The notes under the pieces: generated by a model
The model's database searches: none
What the model was told of the DNA's origin: nothing
What the model saw: only the letters and a program-made list of their open reading frames with translations
Shown here: piece by piece, positions 27,111-33,889 of the stretch
Layout of the letters: each line of letters begins with the position of its first letter
How positions within the stretch are numbered: position 1 is the first letter of the stretch
Position numbers and translations under genes: made by a program
Source: Rhodopseudomonas palustris
GTDB taxonomy: Bacteria > Pseudomonadota > Alphaproteobacteria > Rhizobiales > Xanthobacteraceae
Reading direction: 5' to 3'
Assembly (NCBI GenBank): GCA_016215605.1
Contig: JACRJB010000074.1
Coordinates: 1 to 33,889, forward strand
DNA length: 33,889 nt

Positions 27111-27345
27111 CGAACTTCTCCAGATCCAGGAGAATGTACTGCCCTGCTAAATGTAGGGCGAGCGCCATGCAAACGCAAATGACAGGCAGGCTCCAGAGCA
27201 TCGTGAAGTCTTTGGCAAATTTATCGTAGTCGTAAATCAGGCCCACAATCGGGCCGATCACACCTGCGGCCACCCAGGCCACGGCAATGTTGTTGAGAAA
27301 AGTCGCGAAAAGCTTGATGCCCTCCACGGTGCTATTGGTCGCCAT
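27100..27345 (-). CDS. Unknown two-helix membrane protein, first gene of a pair
   Basis: I do not recognise this 81-residue protein. It has two hydrophobic helices (about 11-37, ending PIVGLIYDYDK, and 47-71, MLWSLPVICVCMALALHLAG) and a short acidic tail LDLEKFDES. A two-helix protein followed by an overlapping single-helix protein suggests a small membrane complex (inference). The ATG at 27345 is preferred over 27375, because GGACAGCG sits close upstream and the extra ten residues look non-coding; both ribosome sites are weak. GC is near 50-55 percent here, well below the window average. No toxin, phage or defence motif is visible. Confidence 0.6.
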   Translation of the reverse strand: MATNSTVEGIKLFATFLNNIAVAWVAAGVIGPIVGLIYDYDKFAKDFTMLWSLPVICVCMALALHLAGQYILLDLEKFDES

Positions 27346-27437
27346 CGCTGTCCGCGCCCCCTTAGTCTGCGGCATGATAGCACGCTGGGGGATATCTCGT
27401 CGGTAGGCTTAGGTCTATTTGACCAGGTGGCTAGCTG

Positions 27438-28355
27438 TTACGCCGCCGTCTTCTGCTTCCGCGCCGCGATGATGACGCCGGTCAGCACCAGCGCGTAGCC
27501 GACGGCGTGATAGAGGTGCGGCCGTTCGCCGAGAAACAGGATCGCCATCGCCGAGCCGAACACGGGCACGAGGTGGAAGAACGGCGCCGAGCGGTTGGCG
27601 CCGATCAGCCGGACGCCGCGGTTGTAACAGAGATAAGCGAGGATCGACGGGAAGATCGAGACGTAACCGACCGCCGCCACGTTGGTGAGGTCGAATGCCG
27701 GTGCCGGCTGCACCGACATTTCCCAGATCAGCAACGGGATCAGACAGACCGCGCCGCACCCGAAGGTGAAGGCGAGGAACGACAGCCCGTGGATCGCCGG
27801 CCGCTTCTGCGACAGCGCGGTGAACAGGCCGAACGCCGCCATCGCGCCGAGAAACAGCAGGTCGCCGTAGTTCAGATCGATCGACGCCAGTTCGGCGATG
27901 TTGCCGTGCAGGATGATCACCGCCACGCCGAGCATCGACGCAAGCGCGCCGATCGCCTGCGCCAGCGTCAGCCGGACGCGCAGCACGATCAGCGCCCAGA
28001 TCGCCACGAACAGCGGCCCGGTGGATTGCAGCAGCAGCACGTTGAGCGCGGTGGTGTATTGCAGCGAGGTGTATTGCAGCGTGTTGAAGGTGCTGATCCC
28101 GATCACCGACACCGCCACCATCAGCTTGATGTGGCGACGGATCATCATCCGGTCCTCGACCAGATGACGCCAGGCGAACGGAATCACGATCAGGAACGCG
28201 ACGGTCCAGCGCATGAACGACAGCGTGACCGGCGGAAAGTGGCCGGCGATGAAGCGGCCCATCACGGCGTTGCCCGCCCAGAACAGCGACGTCAGGCTGA
28301 GCAACAGATAGGGCTGGTCGGCGAGACGCGCGAGCGGGCTGGGAGCGGAGGTCAC
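27438..28355 (-). CDS. EamA/DMT-family transporter, paralogue
   Basis: This protein of about 305 residues has ten membrane helices in two EamA repeats. It opens LARLADQPYLLLSLTSLFWAGN (split at 8-29) and has SFMRWTVAFLIVIPFAWRHL, and repeat two ends LCYNRGVRLIGANRSAPFFHLVPVFG. It is a clear paralogue of the transporter at 23763-24785, matching over the full chain. Substrate unknown. The start is uncertain: GTG 28355 gives a short leader comparable with relatives; ATG 28448 is in frame but would add an Arg/Cys-rich segment, and neither has a strong ribosome site. The upstream YbaK gene stops about 160 nt away on the same strand. Confidence 0.85.
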   Translation of the reverse strand: MTSAPSPLARLADQPYLLLSLTSLFWAGNAVMGRFIAGHFPPVTLSFMRWTVAFLIVIPFAWRHLVEDRMMIRRHIKLMVAVSVIGISTFNTLQYTSLQYTTALNVLLLQSTGPLFVAIWALIVLRVRLTLAQAIGALASMLGVAVIILHGNIAELASIDLNYGDLLFLGAMAAFGLFTALSQKRPAIHGLSFLAFTFGCGAVCLIPLLIWEMSVQPAPAFDLTNVAAVGYVSIFPSILAYLCYNRGVRLIGANRSAPFFHLVPVFGSAMAILFLGERPHLYHAVGYALVLTGVIIAARKQKTAA

Positions 28356-28518
28356 AATCGGGCTGGGGTTTGCTGAAAGGGGAGGCGAGTTGTGCCCAAT
28401 TCTTCGGCTTTCGCAACCCCGGCGCGAGCATCCGCCCCATGCAGGCATTGGGTTCCGCAGCGACGTCGAGCGCCGCGCCGGCGATGCGTGCGTGGAGCCG
28501 CGGCGCCGTCGCGCGGCG

Positions 28519-28995
28519 TCAGTCCGCCGCGAGCGGCTTCGCCACCGCGCCGAGCGCCTGCACCGCCTCGCGCGGGTCGATCTCGATCTGCAGCCCGCGC
28601 TGACCGCCATTGAGATACACGGTGGCCTCGGCGAGCGCGGCCTCGTCGATCGCCACCGGCACGCGCTTCTTCTGGCCGAACGGCGAGATGCCGCCGACAT
28701 GATAGCCGGTCAGCCGTTCGGCATCGGCCGGCTTCATCATCCGGGCAGCCTTGCCGCCGAGCGCGGCGGCCAGCTTCTTCATGCTGACTTCGCGATCGGA
28801 GGCGATCACTGCGCAGACCGGCTTGCCGTCGAGCTCGGCCATCAGCGATTTCAGCATCCGCCGCGGCTCGACGCCGAGCGCCGCCGCGGCCGCCAGCCCG
28901 ATCGATTCCGCGTCGGGATCGTAGTCGTAACTATGCAGCTTGAACGCGACGCCGAGCTTCTCCAGCATCTGCGTCGCGCGGGTGGATTTGGACAT
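28519..28995 (-). CDS. ybaK: YbaK/ProX-type Cys-tRNA(Pro)/aminoacyl-tRNA deacylase
   Basis: This 158-residue protein is of the YbaK family, which hydrolyses misacylated tRNA, mainly Cys-tRNA(Pro), in trans. Visible marks are TRATQMLEKLGVAF at the N-terminus, MLKSLMAEL with the conserved Lys (Lys49) of the catalytic pocket, LTGYHVGGISPFG (94-106) and the closing GGQRGLQIEIDP. The length fits the stand-alone family rather than the INS domain of ProRS. The start at 28995 fits the family, though the ribosome site is weak. It is on the same strand as the aldo/keto reductase gene, with a palindromic repeat between them. Confidence 0.9.
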   Translation of the reverse strand: MSKSTRATQMLEKLGVAFKLHSYDYDPDAESIGLAAAAALGVEPRRMLKSLMAELDGKPVCAVIASDREVSMKKLAAALGGKAARMMKPADAERLTGYHVGGISPFGQKKRVPVAIDEAALAEATVYLNGGQRGLQIEIDPREAVQALGAVAKPLAAD

Positions 28996-29092
28996 GACGG
29001 TCGACCGATCGATACGCGGCTGTCGCGCCGCGGCGCTGATCTAGCAGGTGCGACGCTCGCCAGGCAATCGCCGCCGTCTCAGCCACAAGCGC

Positions 29093-29212
29093 GTCATTCC
29101 GGGGCGCGCGCGTCCGCGCGCGAACCCGGAATCCCGAGATGTTCTGCGATGGTACGCCGCCCGAACGGCGAGATTCCGGGTTCGCTCGCTGGCGCGAGCG
29201 CCCCGGAATGAC
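29093..29212. repeat. Palindromic repeat, GTCATTCCGGGGCGC family, copy 5
   Basis: Same arms as the copies at 22-25 kb, with GCGCGCGTCCGCGCGCG near the left arm and centre GATGTTCTGCGATGG. It lies between ybaK and the aldo/keto reductase gene. Confidence 0.85.
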
Positions 29213-29256
29213 GTGCCTTGAAGCATTGCGGCGCGGGCCGGGTCGACTCTCGTCCG

Positions 29257-30081
29257 CTACGCCGCGTCCCAGTCCGGCTGGAACGCCGGCTTCACGAAAC
29301 GCTGGTCCTTCGGCAGCTTGGCGATCAGCGCGCGATCGTCCTGGTCGAGCTTGAGGTCGAGCGCGCCGAGATTGCTGCGCTGGCTGGCGGCGCTGCGCGC
29401 CTTCGGGATCGCCATCACGCCGTCCTGTTCGAGCAGCCAGGCCAGCGCGATCTGCGCCGCGGTGGCCTTGTGCTTGTCGGCGATCTGCTGCAGCTCCGGA
29501 TACGAGGCGAGCCGGCCCTGCGCCAGCGGCGCGTAGGCGGTCAGCGGCACGCCCTTGCTCTGCATGTAGGGCAGCAGCTTCGTCTGGCCGAGCAGCACGT
29601 GGTACTCGACCTGGTTGCAGGCGATCGGCGCCTGGATCTCCTCCACCGCCTGCTTCAGCAGCGCCACCGGAAAGTTGCACACGCCGATGGCGCGGGCGCC
29701 GCCCTCGTCCTTGATCCGCATCAGCGTCTCCAGCGCGCGCGCGAGGTTCATGTCCGGCGCCGGCCAATGGATCAGATAGAAATCGACATAGTCGGTTTTC
29801 AGCTTGCGCAGGCTCTGCTCGAACGCCTTGCGGATCGCGTCGGGCGCGAGATTGGTCCACCACACTTTGGTGGTGAGATGAATCTGGTCGCGCGGCACGT
29901 CGGTGTCCTGCAGGGCGTCGCCGACCGAGTCCTCGTTGGCGTACATCTCGGCGGTGTCGATGTGGCGATAGCCCATCGCCAGCGCGCTCAGCACCGCCTC
30001 GTGGCAGTCCTTGCCCTGCAGCTTGAAGGTGCCGAGCCCGAGCCGGGGCACGTTGAGGCCTTGCGTTGTCAGCGTTTGCAT
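29257..30081 (-). CDS. Aldo/keto reductase
   Basis: This 274-residue cytoplasmic NADPH-dependent reductase has the complete catalytic tetrad: Asp42 and Tyr47 in HIDTAEMYANE, Lys72 in LTTKVW, and His105 in FYLIHWP. The N-terminal GLGTFKLQG and the cofactor-binding IPKARSAASQRSN match the 2,5-diketo-gluconate reductase-like branch. Such enzymes reduce aldehydes or ketones; methylglyoxal and other reactive carbonyls are common substrates of this branch (family knowledge). The ATG at 30081 is firm because AGGAG lies 6 nt upstream. A weak EcfG-like motif on the same strand about 75 nt upstream could link it to stress control. Confidence 0.93.
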   Translation of the reverse strand: MQTLTTQGLNVPRLGLGTFKLQGKDCHEAVLSALAMGYRHIDTAEMYANEDSVGDALQDTDVPRDQIHLTTKVWWTNLAPDAIRKAFEQSLRKLKTDYVDFYLIHWPAPDMNLARALETLMRIKDEGGARAIGVCNFPVALLKQAVEEIQAPIACNQVEYHVLLGQTKLLPYMQSKGVPLTAYAPLAQGRLASYPELQQIADKHKATAAQIALAWLLEQDGVMAIPKARSAASQRSNLGALDLKLDQDDRALIAKLPKDQRFVKPAFQPDWDAA

Positions 30082-30155
30082 GCCGTCTCCTGATTTGGCC
30101 GAAGCCTGGTGCAACGGACTCTCAAATGTCCCCTTCGGAGTGAATGTCAATGCTG

Positions 30156-30180
30156 AACCGTTGTCCGGGAGTCTCGTTCC
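30156..30180 (-). promoter_or_regulatory. Weak EcfG-like promoter candidate
   Basis: Reading the minus strand, GGAAC (30180-30176) is followed after 16 nt by GGTT (30159-30156). One base differs from the CGTT consensus. Transcription would start near 30149 and lead into the aldo/keto reductase gene. Confidence 0.3.
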
Positions 30181-30352
30181 GCTCACGGTGCTGCTGCTGT
30201 CGATGCGGGACGACGACGGGAACGTCGGCCGCACGGCTTGCCAGGGCCGACGACCGAGCGGTGATGTGCCCGATTGCTCGGATCGTGACGACGACATCGG
30301 CGAGACGTGCGCAAATTCATTGATCGACGCGCGGCAATCAGTTAGTTTGTTG

Positions 30353-30509
30353 TTGCGTTGCTACGCAATTTTGAATCGTGGGCGTTTGCTGATCCTGTCC
30401 GGATTTTGTCAGGATCGAGCCGGTGTTCGGCGGGTTTGTTGGTCGCGTATTTTAGGCGTGTTGTGAGGGCAAGGAATTTCGAAGCGGATCGCGATGCGCT
30501 GCGATCCGC
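30353..30509. other. Palindrome-rich AT-richer region upstream of HD-GYP gene
   Basis: Three dyads: TTGCGT/ACGCAA (30353-30358, 30363-30368), GATCCTG/CAGGATC (30391-30397, 30410-30416) and GCGGATCGC/GCGATCCGC (30484-30492, 30501-30509). They lie in the 730-nt gap 30082-30811, where GC is lower than in genes. They may be operators or leader-RNA stems. Apart from one doubtful ORF at 30533-30799, the gap has no convincing gene. Confidence 0.4.
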
Positions 30510-30532
30510 GGCATTGATTGCAGGAGCGGCCA

Positions 30533-30799
30533 GTGGTCTTCGGAGACCGGAAGCAGTCGCGTATTCGTTTCGATCACCCGACTGAAATCGTCCTCATCAG
30601 CGGCGCTCGCACAGGGCGCCGTATCGGCCTGGCGCCGCGGTCGTTGTCGTCGACCGACCGCGCCCGCTCGCGAGTCGGGCCGGCGATCTCCGCGGCGCTT
30701 CGGCGTCGGCGCGCGCAGGAGGCGGGGTGGTCCGCGTGCTCCCGCCGAAGCGACGGCCCGTCCGGATCTGTCCGGCTCGGCAGCGCGGCGGCCGGGTGA
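30533..30799 (+). CDS. Doubtful small ORF, possible decayed PilZ-like gene
   Basis: A GTG at 30533 with AGGAG 6 nt upstream opens an 88-residue frame that ends 12 nt before the HD-GYP start. Its first 24 residues (VVFGDRKQSRIRFDHP and on) resemble the opening of small PilZ-type c-di-GMP-binding proteins. After that the chain turns into Arg/Ser-rich sequence without the expected D-x-S-x-x-G motif. It may be a frameshifted remnant, a short unrelated gene or chance. The resemblance is from memory of the family, not a search. Confidence 0.25.
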   Translation: MVFGDRKQSRIRFDHPTEIVLISGARTGRRIGLAPRSLSSTDRARSRVGPAISAALRRRRAQEAGWSACSRRSDGPSGSVRLGSAAAG

Positions 30800-30811
30800 G
30801 GGCGTCGTGCG

Positions 30812-31861
30812 ATGTCGGTTCATGTGATTGCGGACAGCCGCGACAAGCTCTCGACTCTGCGTTTGCTGCTGCCGCCGCGGCTCGACGCCAGCTTCGCGCT
30901 GCTCGGCGAGACCATCGATATCCCGCTGCTGCCGGACTCGCTGGTGGTGGCGGTGGACATTCGGGTCGTCGACCAGATCGCCGCGCTGAAGCGGATGATG
31001 CTGAAGCTCGGCGGCGCCCGCAACCGCATCTTCCTGATCGACGGCAGGTCGCATCTGTTGTCCGCGCAAGCCTATGCGCTGGGCGCGACGCGGGTTCTGC
31101 ACAATCCGGTCTCCGCCCGGCAGCTGGCCGGTCAACTCGTCGATCAGGTCGTGCTGAGCGCCTCGTCCGGCTCGGCGGTGCGCGACGCGACGCTCAGCGC
31201 GTCGATCGGTGCGTCGGCGATCGCGTCGATGTTCTCCGCGGTCGGCGGCGGCACGCCGGTGGAGAAGGCGGCCGTCGAGGACGCCGCCAACCGCATCGCC
31301 GAGACCGTGATCGATCACGGACTGACCAACTGGCTGACGACGGTGCGCCGGCATCACGAGGGCACCTTCCAGCATTGCCTGCTGGTGACCGGCGTCGCGG
31401 TCGATTTCGGCCAGACCCTCGGCGTCTCCGCGGTCGATATCCGGCGGCTGTCGGTCGCGGCGATGTTTCACGACATCGGCAAGGCCAGCATCCCGCTCGC
31501 AGTGCTCGACAAGCCGGGCAAGCTTGACACCGACGAGCGCGCGCTGATCGAGACCCATCCGCAGAGCGGCTACGACGTGCTGAAGCAGACCAGCGGCGTC
31601 GCGCCGGAAGTCCTCCGGGCCGTCCGCCAGCACCATGAGTTTCTCGACGGCAGCGGCTATCCGGACGGCCTGTCCGGGCAGAGCATCCCGGATCTGGTCC
31701 GGCTGCTGACGATCTCGGACATCTTCGCGGCGCTGATCGAGGATCGCCGCTACAAGCCGTGCATGCCGCGCGACCAGGCCTACGACATCCTGCTGCAGAT
31801 GCGCGGCAAGCTCGAAGCGCCGCTGGTGTCGGCCTTCCGGCAGGTGGCGTTCGGCCAGTAG
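30812..31861 (+). CDS. HD-GYP c-di-GMP phosphodiesterase
   Basis: This 349-residue protein has an N-terminal region (1-115) with a receiver-like alpha/beta pattern but no convincing phospho-acceptor Asp. A helical linker and an HD-GYP domain (about 180-345) follow. The catalytic set is intact: His188, FHDIGK with His220-Asp221-Lys224, THP (His249), HHE (274-276) and DGSGYPDG carrying the Gly282-Tyr283-Pro284 triad. HD-GYP enzymes break down cyclic di-GMP, which controls motility and attachment; this fits with three chemoreceptor genes in the window. It is predicted cytoplasmic. The ATG at 30812 has GAGGG about 11 nt upstream. The upstream gap holds several palindromes. Confidence 0.93.
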   Translation: MSVHVIADSRDKLSTLRLLLPPRLDASFALLGETIDIPLLPDSLVVAVDIRVVDQIAALKRMMLKLGGARNRIFLIDGRSHLLSAQAYALGATRVLHNPVSARQLAGQLVDQVVLSASSGSAVRDATLSASIGASAIASMFSAVGGGTPVEKAAVEDAANRIAETVIDHGLTNWLTTVRRHHEGTFQHCLLVTGVAVDFGQTLGVSAVDIRRLSVAAMFHDIGKASIPLAVLDKPGKLDTDERALIETHPQSGYDVLKQTSGVAPEVLRAVRQHHEFLDGSGYPDGLSGQSIPDLVRLLTISDIFAALIEDRRYKPCMPRDQAYDILLQMRGKLEAPLVSAFRQVAFGQ

Positions 31862-31973
31862 CGGCAGCGCCGTCCCGCGGCGGCGCCGCAACGCTTCGCG
31901 CCGCCGCCGCCGATCCACCGCCTCCGCGGGCCATTGGGCGGTGGCTGATTTTCCGGGGATTTCAATGATTTGG

Positions 31974-32014
31974 CGCAAGCGACCGGGCGGTGGAAACAGC
32001 CCGTTTCGCTTGCG
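31974..32014 (+). other. Hairpin between HD-GYP gene and purA
   Basis: CGCAAGCGACCGGG (31974-31987) pairs imperfectly with CCCGTTTCGCTTGCG (32000-32014) around a 12-nt loop. The 306-nt gap 31862-32167 contains this hairpin and no gene. No purine-type riboswitch core is evident. It could be a terminator without a T tract or a purA leader element. Confidence 0.35.
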
Positions 32015-32167
32015 TCGCAGGTCTGCATCCGTTATCCGATGGAGCGCCTCGCATGCGAGCGGCCACGGCCGTGTTTTGGCTTGGCGCTCAGGACGATCCG
32101 GCCAGCCGCCGACAGGCGCTCGACGATCGTGCTTCATCCGGTTGAGTTGCAGGGGAACTGCTCGAAA

Positions 32168-33460
32168 ATGGCCAATGTCGTCGTGGTCGGCGCCCAGTGG
32201 GGCGACGAGGGGAAGGGCAAGATCGTCGATTGGCTGTCGGAGCAGGCGGACATCGTCGCCCGCTTCCAGGGCGGGCACAATGCCGGCCATACGCTGGTGA
32301 TCAACGGCGAGACCTACAAGCTGGCGCTGCTGCCGTCGGGCGTGCTGCGGCCCTCGAAGCTCGCGGTCATCGGCAACGGCGTGGTGTTCGATCCGCAGGC
32401 GTTTCTCGACGAGGTCAAGAAGCTGCAGGGCCAGGGCGTCGCGATCTCGCCGGAGAATCTCCGCGTCGCCGAGAACGTCACGCTGATTCTGCCGCTGCAT
32501 CGCGAGCTCGATGCGCTGCGCGAGAACGCCAACAAGGCGACCTCGATCGGCACCACCCAGCGCGGCATCGGCCCGGCCTATGAAGACAAGGTCGGCCGTC
32601 GTGCGATTCGGCTGATGGACCTCGCCGATCTCGACACGCTGCCGAACAAGATCGAGCGGCTGCTGACGCATCACAACGCGCTCCGCCGCGGCCTCGGCCT
32701 CGCCGAATTCGACGGCGCGGCGATCCTGAAAGAGCTGACCGCGCTGGCGCCGCAGCTGCTGCCCTACGCCGAGACGGTGTGGCGGCTCTTGGACATCAAG
32801 CGCCGCGAGGGCAAGCGCATCCTGTTCGAAGGCGCGCAGGGCGCGCTGCTCGACGTCGATCACGGCACCTATCCGTACGTCACCTCGTCGAACACCGTCG
32901 CCGCGCAGGCCGCGACCGGCACCGGCATGGGCCCGGGCTCGGTCGGCTACGTGCTCGGCATCTGCAAGGCCTACACCACGCGCGTCGGCCAGGGCCCGTT
33001 CCCGACCGAGCTCTTGAACGAGATCGGCGAAGAGATCGGCCGCCGCGGCAAGGAGTTCGGCGTCAACACCGGGCGCAAGCGGCGCTGCGGCTGGTTCGAT
33101 GCGGTGCTGGTGCGCCAGACGGTGCGGACCTGCGGCATCCACGGCCTGGCGCTGACCAAGCTCGACATTCTCGACGGCTTCGATTCGATCGAGGTCTGCG
33201 TCGGCTACCGACTCGACGGCAAGGAGATCGACCATCTGCCGGCCGGCGAGGGCGCACAGGCCCGGGTCGAGCCGATCTACGAGACCATCGAAGGCTGGAA
33301 GGAACCGACCGCCAACGCGCGGTCCTGGGCCGACCTGCCGGCGCAGGCGATCAAATATGTCCGCCGCATCGAAGAGCTGGTCGGCTGCCCGGTGGCGCTG
33401 TTGTCCACCAGTCCCGAACGCGAGGATACAATTCTGGTGCAGAATCCCTTCGAGGCTTAA
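32168..33460 (+). CDS. purA: Adenylosuccinate synthetase
   Basis: PurA joins IMP and aspartate with GTP to give adenylosuccinate, the first committed step to AMP. The 430-residue length is standard. The GTP-binding [11 protein letters not shown] (8-18) contains catalytic Asp13, and GGHNAGHT (35-42) contains catalytic His41. [16 protein letters not shown] (IMP site), [21 protein letters not shown], and [12 protein letters not shown] near 300 are all intact. The ATG at 32168 is chosen because the family starts [12 protein letters not shown] and AGGGGA lies upstream. A long in-frame extension upstream has no family match. A gene of unknown function begins 37 nt after the stop. Confidence 0.97.
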   Translation: MANVVVVGAQWGDEGKGKIVDWLSEQADIVARFQGGHNAGHTLVINGETYKLALLPSGVLRPSKLAVIGNGVVFDPQAFLDEVKKLQGQGVAISPENLRVAENVTLILPLHRELDALRENANKATSIGTTQRGIGPAYEDKVGRRAIRLMDLADLDTLPNKIERLLTHHNALRRGLGLAEFDGAAILKELTALAPQLLPYAETVWRLLDIKRREGKRILFEGAQGALLDVDHGTYPYVTSSNTVAAQAATGTGMGPGSVGYVLGICKAYTTRVGQGPFPTELLNEIGEEIGRRGKEFGVNTGRKRRCGWFDAVLVRQTVRTCGIHGLALTKLDILDGFDSIEVCVGYRLDGKEIDHLPAGEGAQARVEPIYETIEGWKEPTANARSWADLPAQAIKYVRRIEELVGCPVALLSTSPEREDTILVQNPFEA

Positions 33461-33497
33461 TAAGATGTTACCGAAAGGCATCGAAGCTTGAGTCAAG

Positions 33498-33889
33498 ATG
33501 GCTGATTACTATCCGCTGATCGCACGCGCCATATCCGGCCTGGACCCCAGCGCTCCGGGCGAGCAGCGCCGTGCGATCTACGAGCGCGCGCGCGCCGCCT
33601 TGATCACGCAATTGCGCGGCGTGCAGCCGCCGCTGACCGAATCCGAAATCACCCGCGAGCGTCTGGCGCTCGAGGAGGCCGTGCGCAAGGTCGAGTCCGA
33701 GGCCGCGCAGCGCGCCCGCGACGCCGCCCGCGCCGAGCTGAAGAACCGCCGCCCCGCCGGCGAGGCCGCGCGTCCCGGCGATTCGCTGCGCGCGTCGAGC
33801 CGCCCGGCGCCGCGTCCCGGCGATCCGCCGCCGCAGGTCACCCGCGCGCCGTTGCCGCCCGCCGCCGCGCAGGCCGAGCCGGAGCCGCC
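33498..33889 (+). CDS. Unknown protein downstream of purA (partial)
   Basis: An open frame of 130 codons runs from the ATG at 33498 off the end of the window. The N-terminus MADYYPLIARAISGLDPSAPG is followed by an Arg/Glu-rich helical stretch (RRAIYERARAALITQLRG; LTESEITRERLALEEAVRKVE, residues 47-67) that may form a coiled coil. A Pro/Ala/Arg-rich, probably disordered segment follows from about residue 84. A membrane helix may lie beyond the window. I recognise the opening as typical of an uncharacterised protein found next to purA in Bradyrhizobium relatives, but know no function. Codon bias matches the neighbours. Confidence 0.75.
   Translation, partial: MADYYPLIARAISGLDPSAPGEQRRAIYERARAALITQLRGVQPPLTESEITRERLALEEAVRKVESEAAQRARDAARAELKNRRPAGEAARPGDSLRASSRPAPRPGDPPPQVTRAPLPPAAAQAEPEP

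Noticed and set aside
22244-29212. Repeat cluster as a CRISPR array
   Set aside because: The copies are long palindromes kilobases apart with genes between them. There is no regular spacer pattern and no cas gene.
31862-32167. Purine riboswitch before purA
   Set aside because: Only one imperfect hairpin is visible and no conserved purine-aptamer core; such riboswitches are also not typical of this class.
30452-33496. Very long minus-strand open frame of about 1014 codons
   Set aside because: It is antisense to purA and the HD-GYP gene. Long antisense frames are expected at this GC content, and its composition (Arg, His, Asp, Gln, Ala) shows no family pattern.

Overview
The window looks like chromosomal DNA of an alphaproteobacterium of the Rhodopseudomonas/Bradyrhizobium group. 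The support is the very high GC with strong GC3 bias, alphaproteobacterial regulatory signals (an EcfG-type promoter, an Irr/ICE-type operator, a CtrA-type box and a serC-type leader), outer-membrane proteins with Pro-rich ends, and several families of palindromic intergenic repeats typical of this group. The genus is inference. I found no rRNA, tRNA, CRISPR array, insertion sequence or prophage gene.

Layout. 0.2-3.1 kb (minus): a UPF0126/TRIC-like membrane protein, a crotonase-family enzyme and an FMN-dependent L-lactate/2-hydroxyacid dehydrogenase. 3.2-6.5 kb (plus): a small stress-type protein behind an EcfG-like promoter, glmM, and a fosmidomycin-resistance-type MFS exporter. 7.0-10.0 kb (plus): two outer-membrane beta-barrel proteins, a glutathione S-transferase and a GNAT acetyltransferase. 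10.2-12.0 kb: a PAS protein overlapping a chemoreceptor that lacks its own sensor, which reads like an Aer receptor split over two genes. 12.2-15.3 kb: serC and serA, the first two steps of serine synthesis from 3-phosphoglycerate, with a structured leader before serC. 15.5-19.1 kb: two tandem Cache-domain chemoreceptors from a duplication. 19.2-22.2 kb: an unknown small protein, a periplasmic phytase-like protein (minus) and, divergent from it, the membrane ferritin mbfA with an iron-control operator over its predicted start of transcription.

22.3-30.1 kb is mostly minus strand and rich in repeats: an orphan TctC-type binding protein, two EamA-family transporters about 3 kb apart, an HD phosphohydrolase with a phosphodiesterase-like motif, a DUF1330 protein, a lower-GC pair of small membrane proteins I do not recognise, a YbaK deacylase and an aldo/keto reductase. 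Five full copies and one partial copy of one palindromic repeat lie here. 30.3-33.9 kb (plus): a palindrome-rich leader region, a doubtful small ORF, an HD-GYP c-di-GMP phosphodiesterase, purA, and the start of an unknown gene cut by the window end.

The window mixes core metabolism (glmM, serCA, purA) with sensing and motility genes (three chemoreceptors, PAS, HD-GYP). I see no clear new defence or biosynthetic system. The best leads are the split Aer pair, the EcfG-driven small protein, the unknown two-gene membrane pair, the PDE-like HD protein and the regulatory sites.
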